DNA from: Phycisphaerales bacterium
Lineage (GTDB): Bacteria; Planctomycetota; Phycisphaerae; UBA1845
Direction of reading: 5' to 3'
DNA length: 62,435 nucleotides
Assembly (NCBI GenBank): GCA_020353195.1
Contig: CP070691.1
Span: forward strand, 1,113,948-1,176,382
Below the pieces are notes generated by a model. It searched no databases and had not been told where the DNA came from. It saw nothing but the letters and a program-made list of their open reading frames with translations. A program made the position numbers and the translations under genes. Positions 43,875-51,855 of the stretch are shown piece by piece; the first letter of the stretch is position 1, and every line of letters begins with the position of its first letter.

Positions 43875-46800
43875 TTACCGCGCCGGGTCGGTGAACACGA
43901 GTTGGAAGCCGCCGAAGTCGACCAGATCCACGTCGCCGTCCAGATCGAAATCGAAGGCCTGGCACTGTGGAGCAACGTAGCCGACAGCCGGACCGCTCAT
44001 GCAGTCCGACCAGTACGCGAAATCGCCGAGATCCACGTACCCCTCGCCGGTGTAGTCGCCGCCGGGCCACCCTGCCAAGAACGCCAGCTTCAACGCGTCC
44101 GCGTAGACACGGAAATTCCAACTGGAGCTTGGTCGACCGCTGACCGTTTCCTCCGAGACGTTGACCGAGGCGTTAGCCACGTCCTGCCCCGCCGTGAACC
44201 AGTAACGCCCGAGCGAAACCCACTGGTCGTAGTTCGGAGGCTCGGGCGCGCCGCTCGCGATCTGGTCGACCAGCAGCACGCTGTCGCCTTGATGGTGGCG
44301 GATCGTGTACTGCGCGTCGTAGCAGTTCGCGCCGTTCGCCCAGGTGGCGAACACCTCGTAGCGGCCACGTGTCTCGATAATCGGCACGAACGTGGCGTTG
44401 TCGTCGCCGGTATTCGGCACCTCGTAGGTGATGAAGCGGCTGCCGGTTCCCGTCAGCCCGGGTGCGGCACTCTTGATGATGCTGTTCGCCCAGGCGCCGT
44501 CTTCGAAATACGTCGGCGGCGGAGTCAGTGCACCGGATTCATCGCGGCTCTCGACGATGATGTCAGGCGGCCACGGCGAATCGCAGAGAAGCTCCACATC
44601 ATCCACGTAGACCACGAATGGCCCGACCGTGTCCACCACCGCGAACGCCAGGTGCTCGAGCGTTCCCTTGTTGGTGAAGGACGCCAGCATGCCGTCGCCG
44701 GTCATGCCGCGGATCGGATCGGACAGCGGATCGAAGACGAAGGTCTGCCAGACGCCGGGCAGCGACTCGACCAGCACACCCTGCGGGGCACCGTTGATAT
44801 CGCTGGCGGCGCCGATCCACTCGATGGTGCCGTCGGTCCCGCCATCGTCCCCGACGTCGGCGTTGGTCGCCGTCTCACGGATGCCGACTGCCAGGCGGAA
44901 CCGACCGGCGTCGACCCGCAAGCGCACGCGAATCAGATGATCCAGCCTCACGGTCGGATTGGGAACGTACGGGGCGTTGTGCGTGGTCAGCCGCATCCAA
45001 CGCTGCGGATCGGTGTCGATGAACTGCCACTGGACCTTGTAGCAGGCAGTGCCGCTGAACGCCGCCACCCCATCGGTCACCTCGGCCACGTTCGGCTGCA
45101 ATTCGAGATCGTCCACCGTCGAGCCGCTGTAGCGCGGATACTGAAACAGCACGCGCGTCCCGTTTGCGAATCCCTCGAAGTCGGTGAGGGTGAAGGGCTC
45201 GCACGGGGGTGGGACGCTGACCAGCACTTGCCAGCTCTCCTCGTCGCTGCCGGCTGAGTTCTCCGCTCGCACTGTGAAGTCAACGGGCTGGCCGACGTCA
45301 CTCTCCGAGGCGACCCACCCGTGCACCCAACCGTTTGACGAGACGGTGGCTCCCGGTGGGCCCGCCAGGAGCGTCCAGGTCTGCGCGGTGCCTTGCTCCA
45401 GGCTGAGCTGACACAAGTGCTCCTGACCGACCCACACGTCAGCCGGATCGGGCGTGACCTCGGCAATGACCGGCGATAGCGGCGTATCAAATGTGATGTC
45501 CAGCCGGGCAACGTCACCCGCCAGGACGGTCGCCTGATCGTACTCGGCGAGGTAGCCCAGGTGCTCTGCCGTGACGGCGTAATCGGTTCCGCCCGAAGTA
45601 GCCGGGATCATTGTCACGACGTAGTAGCCATTGCCGTCAGTCTGCACGGGCGCCAGGCCGGCGACGGTAACAGTGGCGTCGTCAACCGGATCGCCTGTGA
45701 TGCCGTCGGTCACCCGGCCCCACAGCGTTCCTTCGCTGGCGGCGGTGGTGTGCCACGGCATGGCAGGTGTCAACGCCGGCTCGGTGAACAGGTTCGCGCG
45801 CACGTACGGATACCACGACCAGTCAGCCTCCCAGGTGCCGTCGAGATCGTTGTCGGCCGTGGCGCCGTACGCGAAGTTGATCGTCCCGTCGGCCCCCTGG
45901 TCGTAGGCATATTGCATCTGGATGATGCTGTTGGCCATCGAGTTCTTGTAGAGACACTGGCCGATGTACATGTGCCTTTGATGACGCCAGCCGATCGCCG
46001 CGTCGACCCAACCGCGATACCTGTCGCGCTCCCAGTCAACGTGCTCCCTCAAGTAGATCATGGGGCATGCGCCGTCGAGCCAGCCCATCCGCATCCACAG
46101 TTCCCAGTTCTGAAACACACTGCGGTACGCACTGGAATCCTCGAAGTTCACGGGCACGCCTCCCCACCCGGCCACCGCGGCGGTGTGACTCAGTGGTTGG
46201 ACGGGGTTGCTCTTGATGGCTGCGATCTCCGCCCGGCTTCGACGCACCAACTCGTCGATCGTGCGTCGCCGAAAATCGTCCCATTCAGTGTCGCCGTTCG
46301 GCATCGGCGGGTCAGACCGACCGGCAATGACACGGAACCGGGCCAATCCCGATTTCGTGTACGCGCTGTCGGCCGGATACCCCGCGTCCGTGCTAAGGTG
46401 GCGGATGAAGTCCCAGTGAATGCCATCGATCTCGTAGTTGGTCACCAGTTCACGGACGATGCTGATCAGGTATTCCTGTACGTCGGGCGAACCGGGATCC
46501 AGGTGGTAGAAGCCGCTGATTGGCGCCGGCCCGGCACCGATGTCGGCAATCGGCACGCACAGCCACTCCGGATGGGACGATAAGAACGCGTTGCCGACCG
46601 GCGGCCAGGTGTAGCTTACGAGGTACGGGATCAGTCGGCCGTGCACCTTGAGACCGTTCGCGTGTGCCCGCTGGATCAGGTGCGCCAGCGGGTCAATCTC
46701 AGGCGGATAGGCGGTGGCCTTGGGCAGGATGCTCGAGTTCCAGAGGGCTCCGTGCAGACTGCCGGCCGTGTCCTGCCTGAACATGATCAGGGCATTGATG

Positions 46801-47465
46801 ACGTTGTAGTTGCCCTGCATGGCGCGCGAGACCATGTCATCGATCTCGTCCAGGCTGCCCAGGCCCTCGTGGCCGGTCGACGCCCAGAACGCGCGGAATT
46901 CGGGCGCTGCCTGCGGACCGGTGCTGAACCGGACCGCGTCGGCGGCGAGGGCCGTGCCTGCTTGAGCACTGCTGTGGAGCGTCACCCGGCCGGTCGTGCC
47001 CGCGGCGAAGTCATACGTCCCCAGCACGACCCATTGAACTTCCTGGGCGGCCTGGTTGACGTAGACGTCGTCGGTCCCGCCTGCGTGGTAGACGGTGTAG
47101 TGTGCATTGTCAGGCCGGTCGCTGCCGGTAGCGGGGATCCACACCGCCACTTCGTAGGGACCGGCCGCGGGTAGGGTGGGGCGCCATTCGACCTCGCCCG
47201 CCGGGTCGTTCGTACTCTGCTCGACGTAGTCCGTGGCCCATTGGCCCGGGGCGATTGAAGTGCTCCATGCGGATCCGTACAGAATGGTAAAACCGGCATC
47301 GGCGTTGTCGACAACGACGGTCGCGGCCAACGAAGGCGCGGTGACCAGCCAGACGATGGCGGTCATCACAAACGCGCTTGCGCTGACACGATCTGACCCA
47401 CGAAGCACGTTGCCCGACCTGACACTCGCCCTTAAGGGCCTCGCGTTTTGGCTGGAACATCTCAT
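43875..47465 (-). CDS. Secreted GHL10-type glycoside hydrolase with golvesin-like and dockerin-like domains
   Basis: Modular protein of 1196 aa. After a signal anchor (about 34-48), a golvesin-like domain (about 48-185) has FTILYGSAWSTSIAPGQWA and SDRPDNAHYTVYHAGG. The catalytic part at about 190-560 matches GHL10 (EFRAFWASTGHEGL, YEIDGIHWDFIRHLST), a group of glycoside-hydrolase-like proteins. Then a carboxypeptidase-regulatory-like domain (about 595-680), an Ig-like domain, a CBM-like region, and a second golvesin-like domain follow. The last 60 residues (DYTGEGYVDLGDFAYWSDC, DFDLDGDVDLVDF) form a dockerin-like pair of calcium loops. No cohesin is visible in the window. Likely an exported polysaccharide hydrolase. 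Confidence 0.82.
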   Translation of the reverse strand: MRCSSQNARPLRASVRSGNVLRGSDRVSASAFVMTAIVWLVTAPSLAATVVVDNADAGFTILYGSAWSTSIAPGQWATDYVEQSTNDPAGEVEWRPTLPAAGPYEVAVWIPATGSDRPDNAHYTVYHAGGTDDVYVNQAAQEVQWVVLGTYDFAAGTTGRVTLHSSAQAGTALAADAVRFSTGPQAAPEFRAFWASTGHEGLGSLDEIDDMVSRAMQGNYNVINALIMFRQDTAGSLHGALWNSSILPKATAYPPEIDPLAHLIQRAHANGLKVHGRLIPYLVSYTWPPVGNAFLSSHPEWLCVPIADIGAGPAPISGFYHLDPGSPDVQEYLISIVRELVTNYEIDGIHWDFIRHLSTDAGYPADSAYTKSGLARFRVIAGRSDPPMPNGDTEWDDFRRRTIDELVRRSRAEIAAIKSNPVQPLSHTAAVAGWGGVPVNFEDSSAYRSVFQNWELWMRMGWLDGACPMIYLREHVDWERDRYRGWVDAAIGWRHQRHMYIGQCLYKNSMANSIIQMQYAYDQGADGTINFAYGATADNDLDGTWEADWSWYPYVRANLFTEPALTPAMPWHTTAASEGTLWGRVTDGITGDPVDDATVTVAGLAPVQTDGNGYYVVTMIPATSGGTDYAVTAEHLGYLAEYDQATVLAGDVARLDITFDTPLSPVIAEVTPDPADVWVGQEHLCQLSLEQGTAQTWTLLAGPPGATVSSNGWVHGWVASESDVGQPVDFTVRAENSAGSDEESWQVLVSVPPPCEPFTLTDFEGFANGTRVLFQYPRYSGSTVDDLELQPNVAEVTDGVAAFSGTACYKVQWQFIDTDPQRWMRLTTHNAPYVPNPTVRLDHLIRVRLRVDAGRFRLAVGIRETATNADVGDDGGTDGTIEWIGAASDINGAPQGVLVESLPGVWQTFVFDPLSDPIRGMTGDGMLASFTNKGTLEHLAFAVVDTVGPFVVYVDDVELLCDSPWPPDIIVESRDESGALTPPPTYFEDGAWANSIIKSAAPGLTGTGSRFITYEVPNTGDDNATFVPIIETRGRYEVFATWANGANCYDAQYTIRHHQGDSVLLVDQIASGAPEPPNYDQWVSLGRYWFTAGQDVANASVNVSEETVSGRPSSSWNFRVYADALKLAFLAGWPGGDYTGEGYVDLGDFAYWSDCMSGPAVGYVAPQCQAFDFDLDGDVDLVDFGGFQLVFTDPAR

Positions 47466-47539
47466 TCGCCGCCCCTCACACTACTATCGTACGCAAATGA
47501 GCTGCCCGATCCAAGCGAGAATCGCCTGCCCTGCCGTTG

Positions 47540-47720
47540 CTCTTCCCCACGGAGCCGGCCAGTCGGCCATAGACGCCCTGTCGCGCCAGTGCCAGCAGGG
47601 TGCGTTGGGTGTCCCGCGCACGCAAGCCGAGGGTGGCATGGCCACACTTGTGTGGCCATGGAGAAGCCCACACAAGCGCGGGGCATGCCACCATAATCAG
47701 GCCGTCCGGGAAACCCGGGT
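47540..47720 (-). mobile_element. Degraded IS1380-family remnant
   Basis: Near 47564-47614 the minus strand encodes LLALARQGVYGRLAG, closely matching MLAMLRQGVYGRLAG of the intact transposase, with similar DNA. At about 47703-47716 a GGGAAACCCGGGTT block resembles the right-end core of the intact element. The spacing is about 100 bases where the intact copy has about 275, so this is an internally deleted fragment. Confidence 0.45.
47632..47692. repeat. Nested inverted repeat upstream of the GH1 gene
   Basis: GGTGGCATG (47632-47640) pairs with CATGCCACC (47684-47692), enclosing a perfect inner palindrome, CATGGCCACAC / GTGTGGCCATG (47637-47660). A CTTGTGTGG / CCACACAAG pair can form an alternative fold. 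The composition resembles GGCATGCC-type repeats widespread in planctomycete genomes. Confidence 0.65.
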
Positions 47721-47774
47721 TGGAAACATCGCCTGCGGCTTGCTAGACTTGCGGCCGTAAGGAAGGAGGTTTCG

Positions 47775-49190
47775 TTGAGTTTCCCAGAGGATTTCGTGTG
47801 GGGTGCCGCTGCCGCCGCCTACCAGATCGAAGGGGCGGCGCGCGAAGACGGCAGGGGCCCCTGCGTGTGGGACCGGCTGTGCCGCCGTGACGGCGCCATC
47901 TGGGGCGGTCACACCGGTGACGTGGCGTGCGATCACTACCACCGGTACCGGGAAGACGTGGAGTTGATGCGGTGGATCGGCCTGAAGGCGTATCGGCTGT
48001 CGATCTCCTGGCCTCGAGTGCTCCCCGACGGGGCGGGGGCTGTCAACCCGATGGGCGTCGATTTCTACGATCGCCTGGTCGACGAGCTGCTCGCGGCGGG
48101 AGTGACGCCCTACGTGACGCTGTTTCACTGGGACTTTCCCCTGGCGCTCTACGAGCGGGGAGGCTGGCTGAACCGCGAAAGCGCGGAGTGGTTTGCCGAA
48201 TACGCAAAGGTGGTGGCCGACCGGCTCAGCGACCGCGTGGGACACTGGCTGACCCTCAATGAGCCGCAGGTGTTCGTGTCGCTCGGTCACTTCGAGGGCG
48301 TTCATGCACCGGGCGACAAGTTGACGATGAAACAGGCGTTGCAGGTCGGCCACCACGCACTGCTCGGTCACGGCAAAGCGGTGCAGGCGGTCCGCGCGGC
48401 GGCCCGCGGGCCTTGTCAGATCGGTTTCGCCCCGGTCGCCGTGGTGAAAACGCCCGCCACCGACACGCGTGAAGACATCGAAGCCGCCCGCCGATCGATG
48501 TTCGCGGCCAACGACGAGACCCTGTTCAACAACTCATGGTGGATGGATCCTCCGTTGTGGGGGAGGTATCCCGAGGACGGCTTGGCTGTCTACGGCAGTA
48601 GTGCACCGCAGGTCCGCGATGGTGACATGGAGGCCATCTGCCAGCCGTTGGACTTCTTCGGTGTCAACGTGTACAGCGGCCAAACCGTCCGGGCGGGGAC
48701 CGACGGACCTGAAACGGTCCCGCTCGAGGTCGGCGGCAGGATGACGGCCATGCGGTGGGCCGTCGCGCCGCAGGTCTTGCGGTGGGGACCGACGTTCCTT
48801 CACGAACGATACCACCTGCCGATTCACATCACGGAAAACGGCATGTCCAACGTCGACTGGGTCTCGCTGGATGGACGCGTGCACGACCCGCAGCGCATCG
48901 ACTTTCTATGGCGATACCTGTTGGAACTCGGAAAGGCCATTGGTAGCGGGGTGGATGTCCGAGGCTACTTCCACTGGTCGATTCTGGACAACTTCGAATG
49001 GGCCGAGGGCTATCGGGAGCGATTCGGGCTGATCTACGTCGATTACCCGACACAGAGGAGAATCCCGAAGGACTCCGCCGCCTGGTACCGGGAGGTCATC
49101 GCCTCGAACGGCCGGACGCTCTTCGACCCGGGCGCGTGTGGCACGCCCGGATCCGGCCAAACAACGGGACGCGAATCCGAAAGCGCCTGA
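47775..49190 (+). CDS. GH1 beta-glucosidase
   Basis: Cytosolic glycoside hydrolase of family 1, 471 aa, full length, hydrolysing beta-glucosides or beta-galactosides by retention. The acid/base is E163 in LTLNEP and the nucleophile E354 in HITENG. N-terminal FPEDFVWGAAAAAYQIEGA and SWPRVLPDG are typical. The start is TTG, preceded by AAGGAGGT 4 bases upstream. It has no signal peptide, in contrast with the divergent secreted GHL10 gene, so it may finish degradation of oligosaccharides taken up. A hairpin terminator follows. Confidence 0.95.
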   Translation: MSFPEDFVWGAAAAAYQIEGAAREDGRGPCVWDRLCRRDGAIWGGHTGDVACDHYHRYREDVELMRWIGLKAYRLSISWPRVLPDGAGAVNPMGVDFYDRLVDELLAAGVTPYVTLFHWDFPLALYERGGWLNRESAEWFAEYAKVVADRLSDRVGHWLTLNEPQVFVSLGHFEGVHAPGDKLTMKQALQVGHHALLGHGKAVQAVRAAARGPCQIGFAPVAVVKTPATDTREDIEAARRSMFAANDETLFNNSWWMDPPLWGRYPEDGLAVYGSSAPQVRDGDMEAICQPLDFFGVNVYSGQTVRAGTDGPETVPLEVGGRMTAMRWAVAPQVLRWGPTFLHERYHLPIHITENGMSNVDWVSLDGRVHDPQRIDFLWRYLLELGKAIGSGVDVRGYFHWSILDNFEWAEGYRERFGLIYVDYPTQRRIPKDSAAWYREVIASNGRTLFDPGACGTPGSGQTTGRESESA

Positions 49191-49257
49191 GTCTCCAATC
49201 ACTGATCATCACAAGACGATTACGAGCCTGATCGGCAACCTGCTTGGCGCGCAAAAC

Positions 49258-49292
49258 GTCGCCCTCCGCCGCGAAGAACAGCGAAGGGCGAC
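49258..49292. terminator. Hairpin terminator between convergent genes
   Basis: GTCGCCCT (49258-49265) pairs with AGGGCGAC (49285-49292), with a CGC/GCG extension inside. It lies between the GH1 gene and the exosortase-substrate gene, which converge. Confidence 0.6.
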
Positions 49293-49321
49293 AATAACAG
49301 GCGTTACAGACGATCCAGGCC

Positions 49322-49987
49322 TCAGGACAGCCGACGCTTGACCCAGACGACCAAGCCCAGGCCCGTCGCCCCGAGCACGACCGCCGCTGGCACCGGTATC
49401 TGGGCCGACAACACGAGATTATCGATGTTGAAGCTCCCGGCGTCATCGTGGATGAGGATCGACCCGATCAGCGCGCCCCCACCATCAATGCCGAAGAACC
49501 CCTCGCCCGTGCGCGTCGTGTACCCGATCAGATTACCGGCTTCGTTGTTGGCGACGAACGTCATGTCTTGCAAGGGACCGGCCCCCGCCTCGAACTCGAT
49601 GCCCGCGGCTCGAACCGGGTCGACGAAGTCGATGCGCACCCACCCGTCTGAAACTTCGACCCACGCGTTATCATTCGGGAGATTCAACTCGGTCCGTATG
49701 AACTCACCCTGCGGTGCATCCGGGAAGATAATGCCCTCGCCAATCAGGATGTTCGGATCGGTGATGAGTCCAGAGAAACGCTCAACCTCGAAACCGATCA
49801 CCCTCGTCGGACCGATGATCTCGGACGGGTCAGTGATGACGAACGCATCCGCCAGGGTCGCCGACCCCGTGCCCAGAGCCGGGTCGCTTATCATCATGTC
49901 GCTCAGAGCGGGCGCTGGCGCGAGGGCCAGAACAACAACAGTCAGGCACACAGGCGACGCAATCCTCGTGCAATAGACTCCGTTCAT
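49322..49987 (-). CDS. Exported protein with PEP-CTERM-like sorting tail
   Basis: Protein of 221 aa with a signal peptide (start at MNGVYCTRIAS, cut near ALSD) and a beta-rich body of unknown function. The last 25 residues, PVPAAVVLGATGLGLVVW then KRRLS, form the sorting signal: a Pro-containing motif, a membrane stretch and a basic cluster. The motif reads P-V-P where classic PEP-CTERM reads P-E-P. The exosortase encoded at 56.3-57.2 kb is the likely processing enzyme. It shares the tail type with the next gene, 79 bases upstream on the same strand. Confidence 0.82.
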   Translation of the reverse strand: MNGVYCTRIASPVCLTVVVLALAPAPALSDMMISDPALGTGSATLADAFVITDPSEIIGPTRVIGFEVERFSGLITDPNILIGEGIIFPDAPQGEFIRTELNLPNDNAWVEVSDGWVRIDFVDPVRAAGIEFEAGAGPLQDMTFVANNEAGNLIGYTTRTGEGFFGIDGGGALIGSILIHDDAGSFNIDNLVLSAQIPVPAAVVLGATGLGLVVWVKRRLS

Positions 49988-50066
49988 ACGTCTGCCCTTT
50001 CCAGTTAACCGACTTCTTCTCTCGTCATCCCTTCGAAAACCGCGGCGAACGCGGATGTACGCTTCA

Positions 50067-50780
50067 CTATGAAACTCGCCTCCTGGTCCAGACGACCATG
50101 CCCAGCCCGACGACCCCGAGCAGCACGGCACCGGGCGCAGGGATGACGGTGGCGCTGTGCGAGAACGGCCCGAAGAGTCCGCGAGTGGCGCCCGCGACGT
50201 GGTTATAAACGTCAAAGTGGAACCCCATGCCGCCCACCGCCGAGAACTCGTAGACGTTGATCTGCCCCGTTTGCGAATCGTGGGGGGCCGGGAACGTGTC
50301 AATGAAGTCCGCAATGGGCGAGTCAGTCAAGGTGAAATCACCGAGCATGAACTCCTGCCAATCAGTCCCCAGCCCGTATATGCCGTGCGAGGGCAAAGAT
50401 CCGCCACCTTCAAGTATAGGCGCGGAACCATCCGTCACCGTCTGAATATATGTCGGGGCGCCCGGCAGCGGGGGCGGATCGGTAAAACCACCCAGCCCCC
50501 CCGTCGTCGAAGGCGTCAGCGTGATCGTGGGGTTGATTGCAGAATCATACGCCACTGCCAGCCTGACGTTTTGGATCGCTCCGAAGTTCCCCACGTTTCC
50601 GATAACCCACAGGCGAGCGGGGGAGGAAAGATCGTTAAGTACCCACATTTCGCCTGTCGTGTCGTACGTCGCCCCTTCCAGGTAAAGCTGAAGGGCCGGT
50701 ATCGCCGAAGCGATCGAGCCGAAACCGAGGAAGACACCCGCAAACGCGATAACTTTCGTCACACAGAAAGACCGTTTCAT
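50067..50780 (-). CDS. PEP-CTERM-like exported protein, choice-of-anchor N type
   Basis: Protein of 237 aa. Signal peptide about 1-26 (VIAFAGVFLGFGSIASA). The LQLYLEGATYDTTGEMWVL start of the mature part fits the choice-of-anchor N family, whose members carry alternative surface anchors. The C-terminus, PAPGAVLLGVVGLGMVVW with TRRRVS, is a sorting tail like that of the adjacent gene, again with P-A-P where P-E-P is classic. The mature body is Gly/Pro-rich with no catalytic motif seen. A likely surface or matrix protein. Confidence 0.85.
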   Translation of the reverse strand: MKRSFCVTKVIAFAGVFLGFGSIASAIPALQLYLEGATYDTTGEMWVLNDLSSPARLWVIGNVGNFGAIQNVRLAVAYDSAINPTITLTPSTTGGLGGFTDPPPLPGAPTYIQTVTDGSAPILEGGGSLPSHGIYGLGTDWQEFMLGDFTLTDSPIADFIDTFPAPHDSQTGQINVYEFSAVGGMGFHFDVYNHVAGATRGLFGPFSHSATVIPAPGAVLLGVVGLGMVVWTRRRVS

Positions 50781-50849
50781 AGCTATAGACCCCTGTTCGT
50801 AAATAAATACCCCCGACCCGTAATGGCACTTTCGCCAGTAGCGACGTCG

Positions 50850-51485
50850 TTACACGGCGAGGGCGGGAGGCCCGCGGGGAGACTCGACGGCAAGAAAGGA
50901 CCGCAAGCGGTGGCGCGATTCGACCTCGCGCCGGACGCGGTATAGGAAAGGCCGCTCATCGCCTCCGCCGCGTGCGGCGGATTCGAAGCAGCAAAGCGGC
51001 ATGGTGCTCAAGGCCACGTCAAAGCACACGGCATGACCAATCTGTGCCGGGGCGGCCGTGTGATACCACTCAGGCACGGTCTGCCAGTGCGGGTGCCGAG
51101 CGGACCGCACCAGATGCCAGGCACCGAGAGTAAGAAACCCCGACAGCACCAGCCTCACGCTGCCCGGAAGCGGCGGCATCTCGCGCACGACGGGCTCGCC
51201 CGCCTCGGCGCCCGCCTTGCCGCCGGAGTCTTCCACCCGCGGCAACGGTGGATTGAGCGCGGAGCGAATCCCTGAAGCGAGATCGACAGTGGTCTGGCGG
51301 TAACAGTCCGAACGCGGTGAGGTTTCGCAGCGTTGACGAGATTCCGCAGAATCGGCGGCGGTCGAGGGGCCGGCCAGATCGAGCGAGGCGCGCACAAACT
51401 CCGTCGGCACGATGTCGGCCCGCGCGCTGCCGGCCATCACCAAGCCCGTCGTCACAACAACGAGAATAGACAGAGCTTTTCTCAA
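50850..51485 (-). CDS. Small secreted protein next to the exosortase cluster
   Basis: Protein of 211 aa. The start is TTG at 51485, supported by AGGAGG 6 bases upstream, and begins a signal peptide (ILVVVTTGLVMAGSARAD). A hydrophobic SVRLVLSGFLTLGAWHLVRS segment near 108-127 is followed by PEWYHTAAPAQIGHA, a motif I associate with exosortase neighbourhoods in planctomycete genomes from memory only. I cannot assign a function. It lies on the same strand as the substrate genes and the TPR gene. Confidence 0.6.
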   Translation of the reverse strand: MRKALSILVVVTTGLVMAGSARADIVPTEFVRASLDLAGPSTAADSAESRQRCETSPRSDCYRQTTVDLASGIRSALNPPLPRVEDSGGKAGAEAGEPVVREMPPLPGSVRLVLSGFLTLGAWHLVRSARHPHWQTVPEWYHTAAPAQIGHAVCFDVALSTMPLCCFESAARGGGDERPFLYRVRREVESRHRLRSFLAVESPRGPPALAV

Positions 51486-51855
51486 AAACGCCTCCTGACC
51501 CTACGATATGCGCACGCTGCGGGTCCGGCCACTATTCTCGCAGCGCGAATAGCACCCACCCCACACTAATACTACCGCAAACGGGCTTTCCCTGCAACAC
51601 GGAGCACCACAGAAAAGCCGTCCCTTCTTGTCGAGATAAAGCAGAAGTGTAACCGCCCCTGCCTGGACGAGGGCGCCATGGCAGCGGCGACCTGGCCCGG
51701 CCGAGCAAGCGCCCGCCCGCCGCCCAGCTTCCCTCGCTTCCCAGCATCGCCGACGCCCCGCCACGCCAGAGCGGGCCGGACCGCCCCCCGGCAGCCGGCC
51801 GTGCGCCAGACAACTCGAAGCCCACCGAGGGACGGCAGAGGGTAAAGGGGGCCGC
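51486..51855. other. Intergenic stretch before the TPR gene end
   Basis: About 370 bases with only short overlapping frames that look like shadows of the secreted-protein and TPR genes. No terminator or repeat is evident. Confidence 0.35.
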
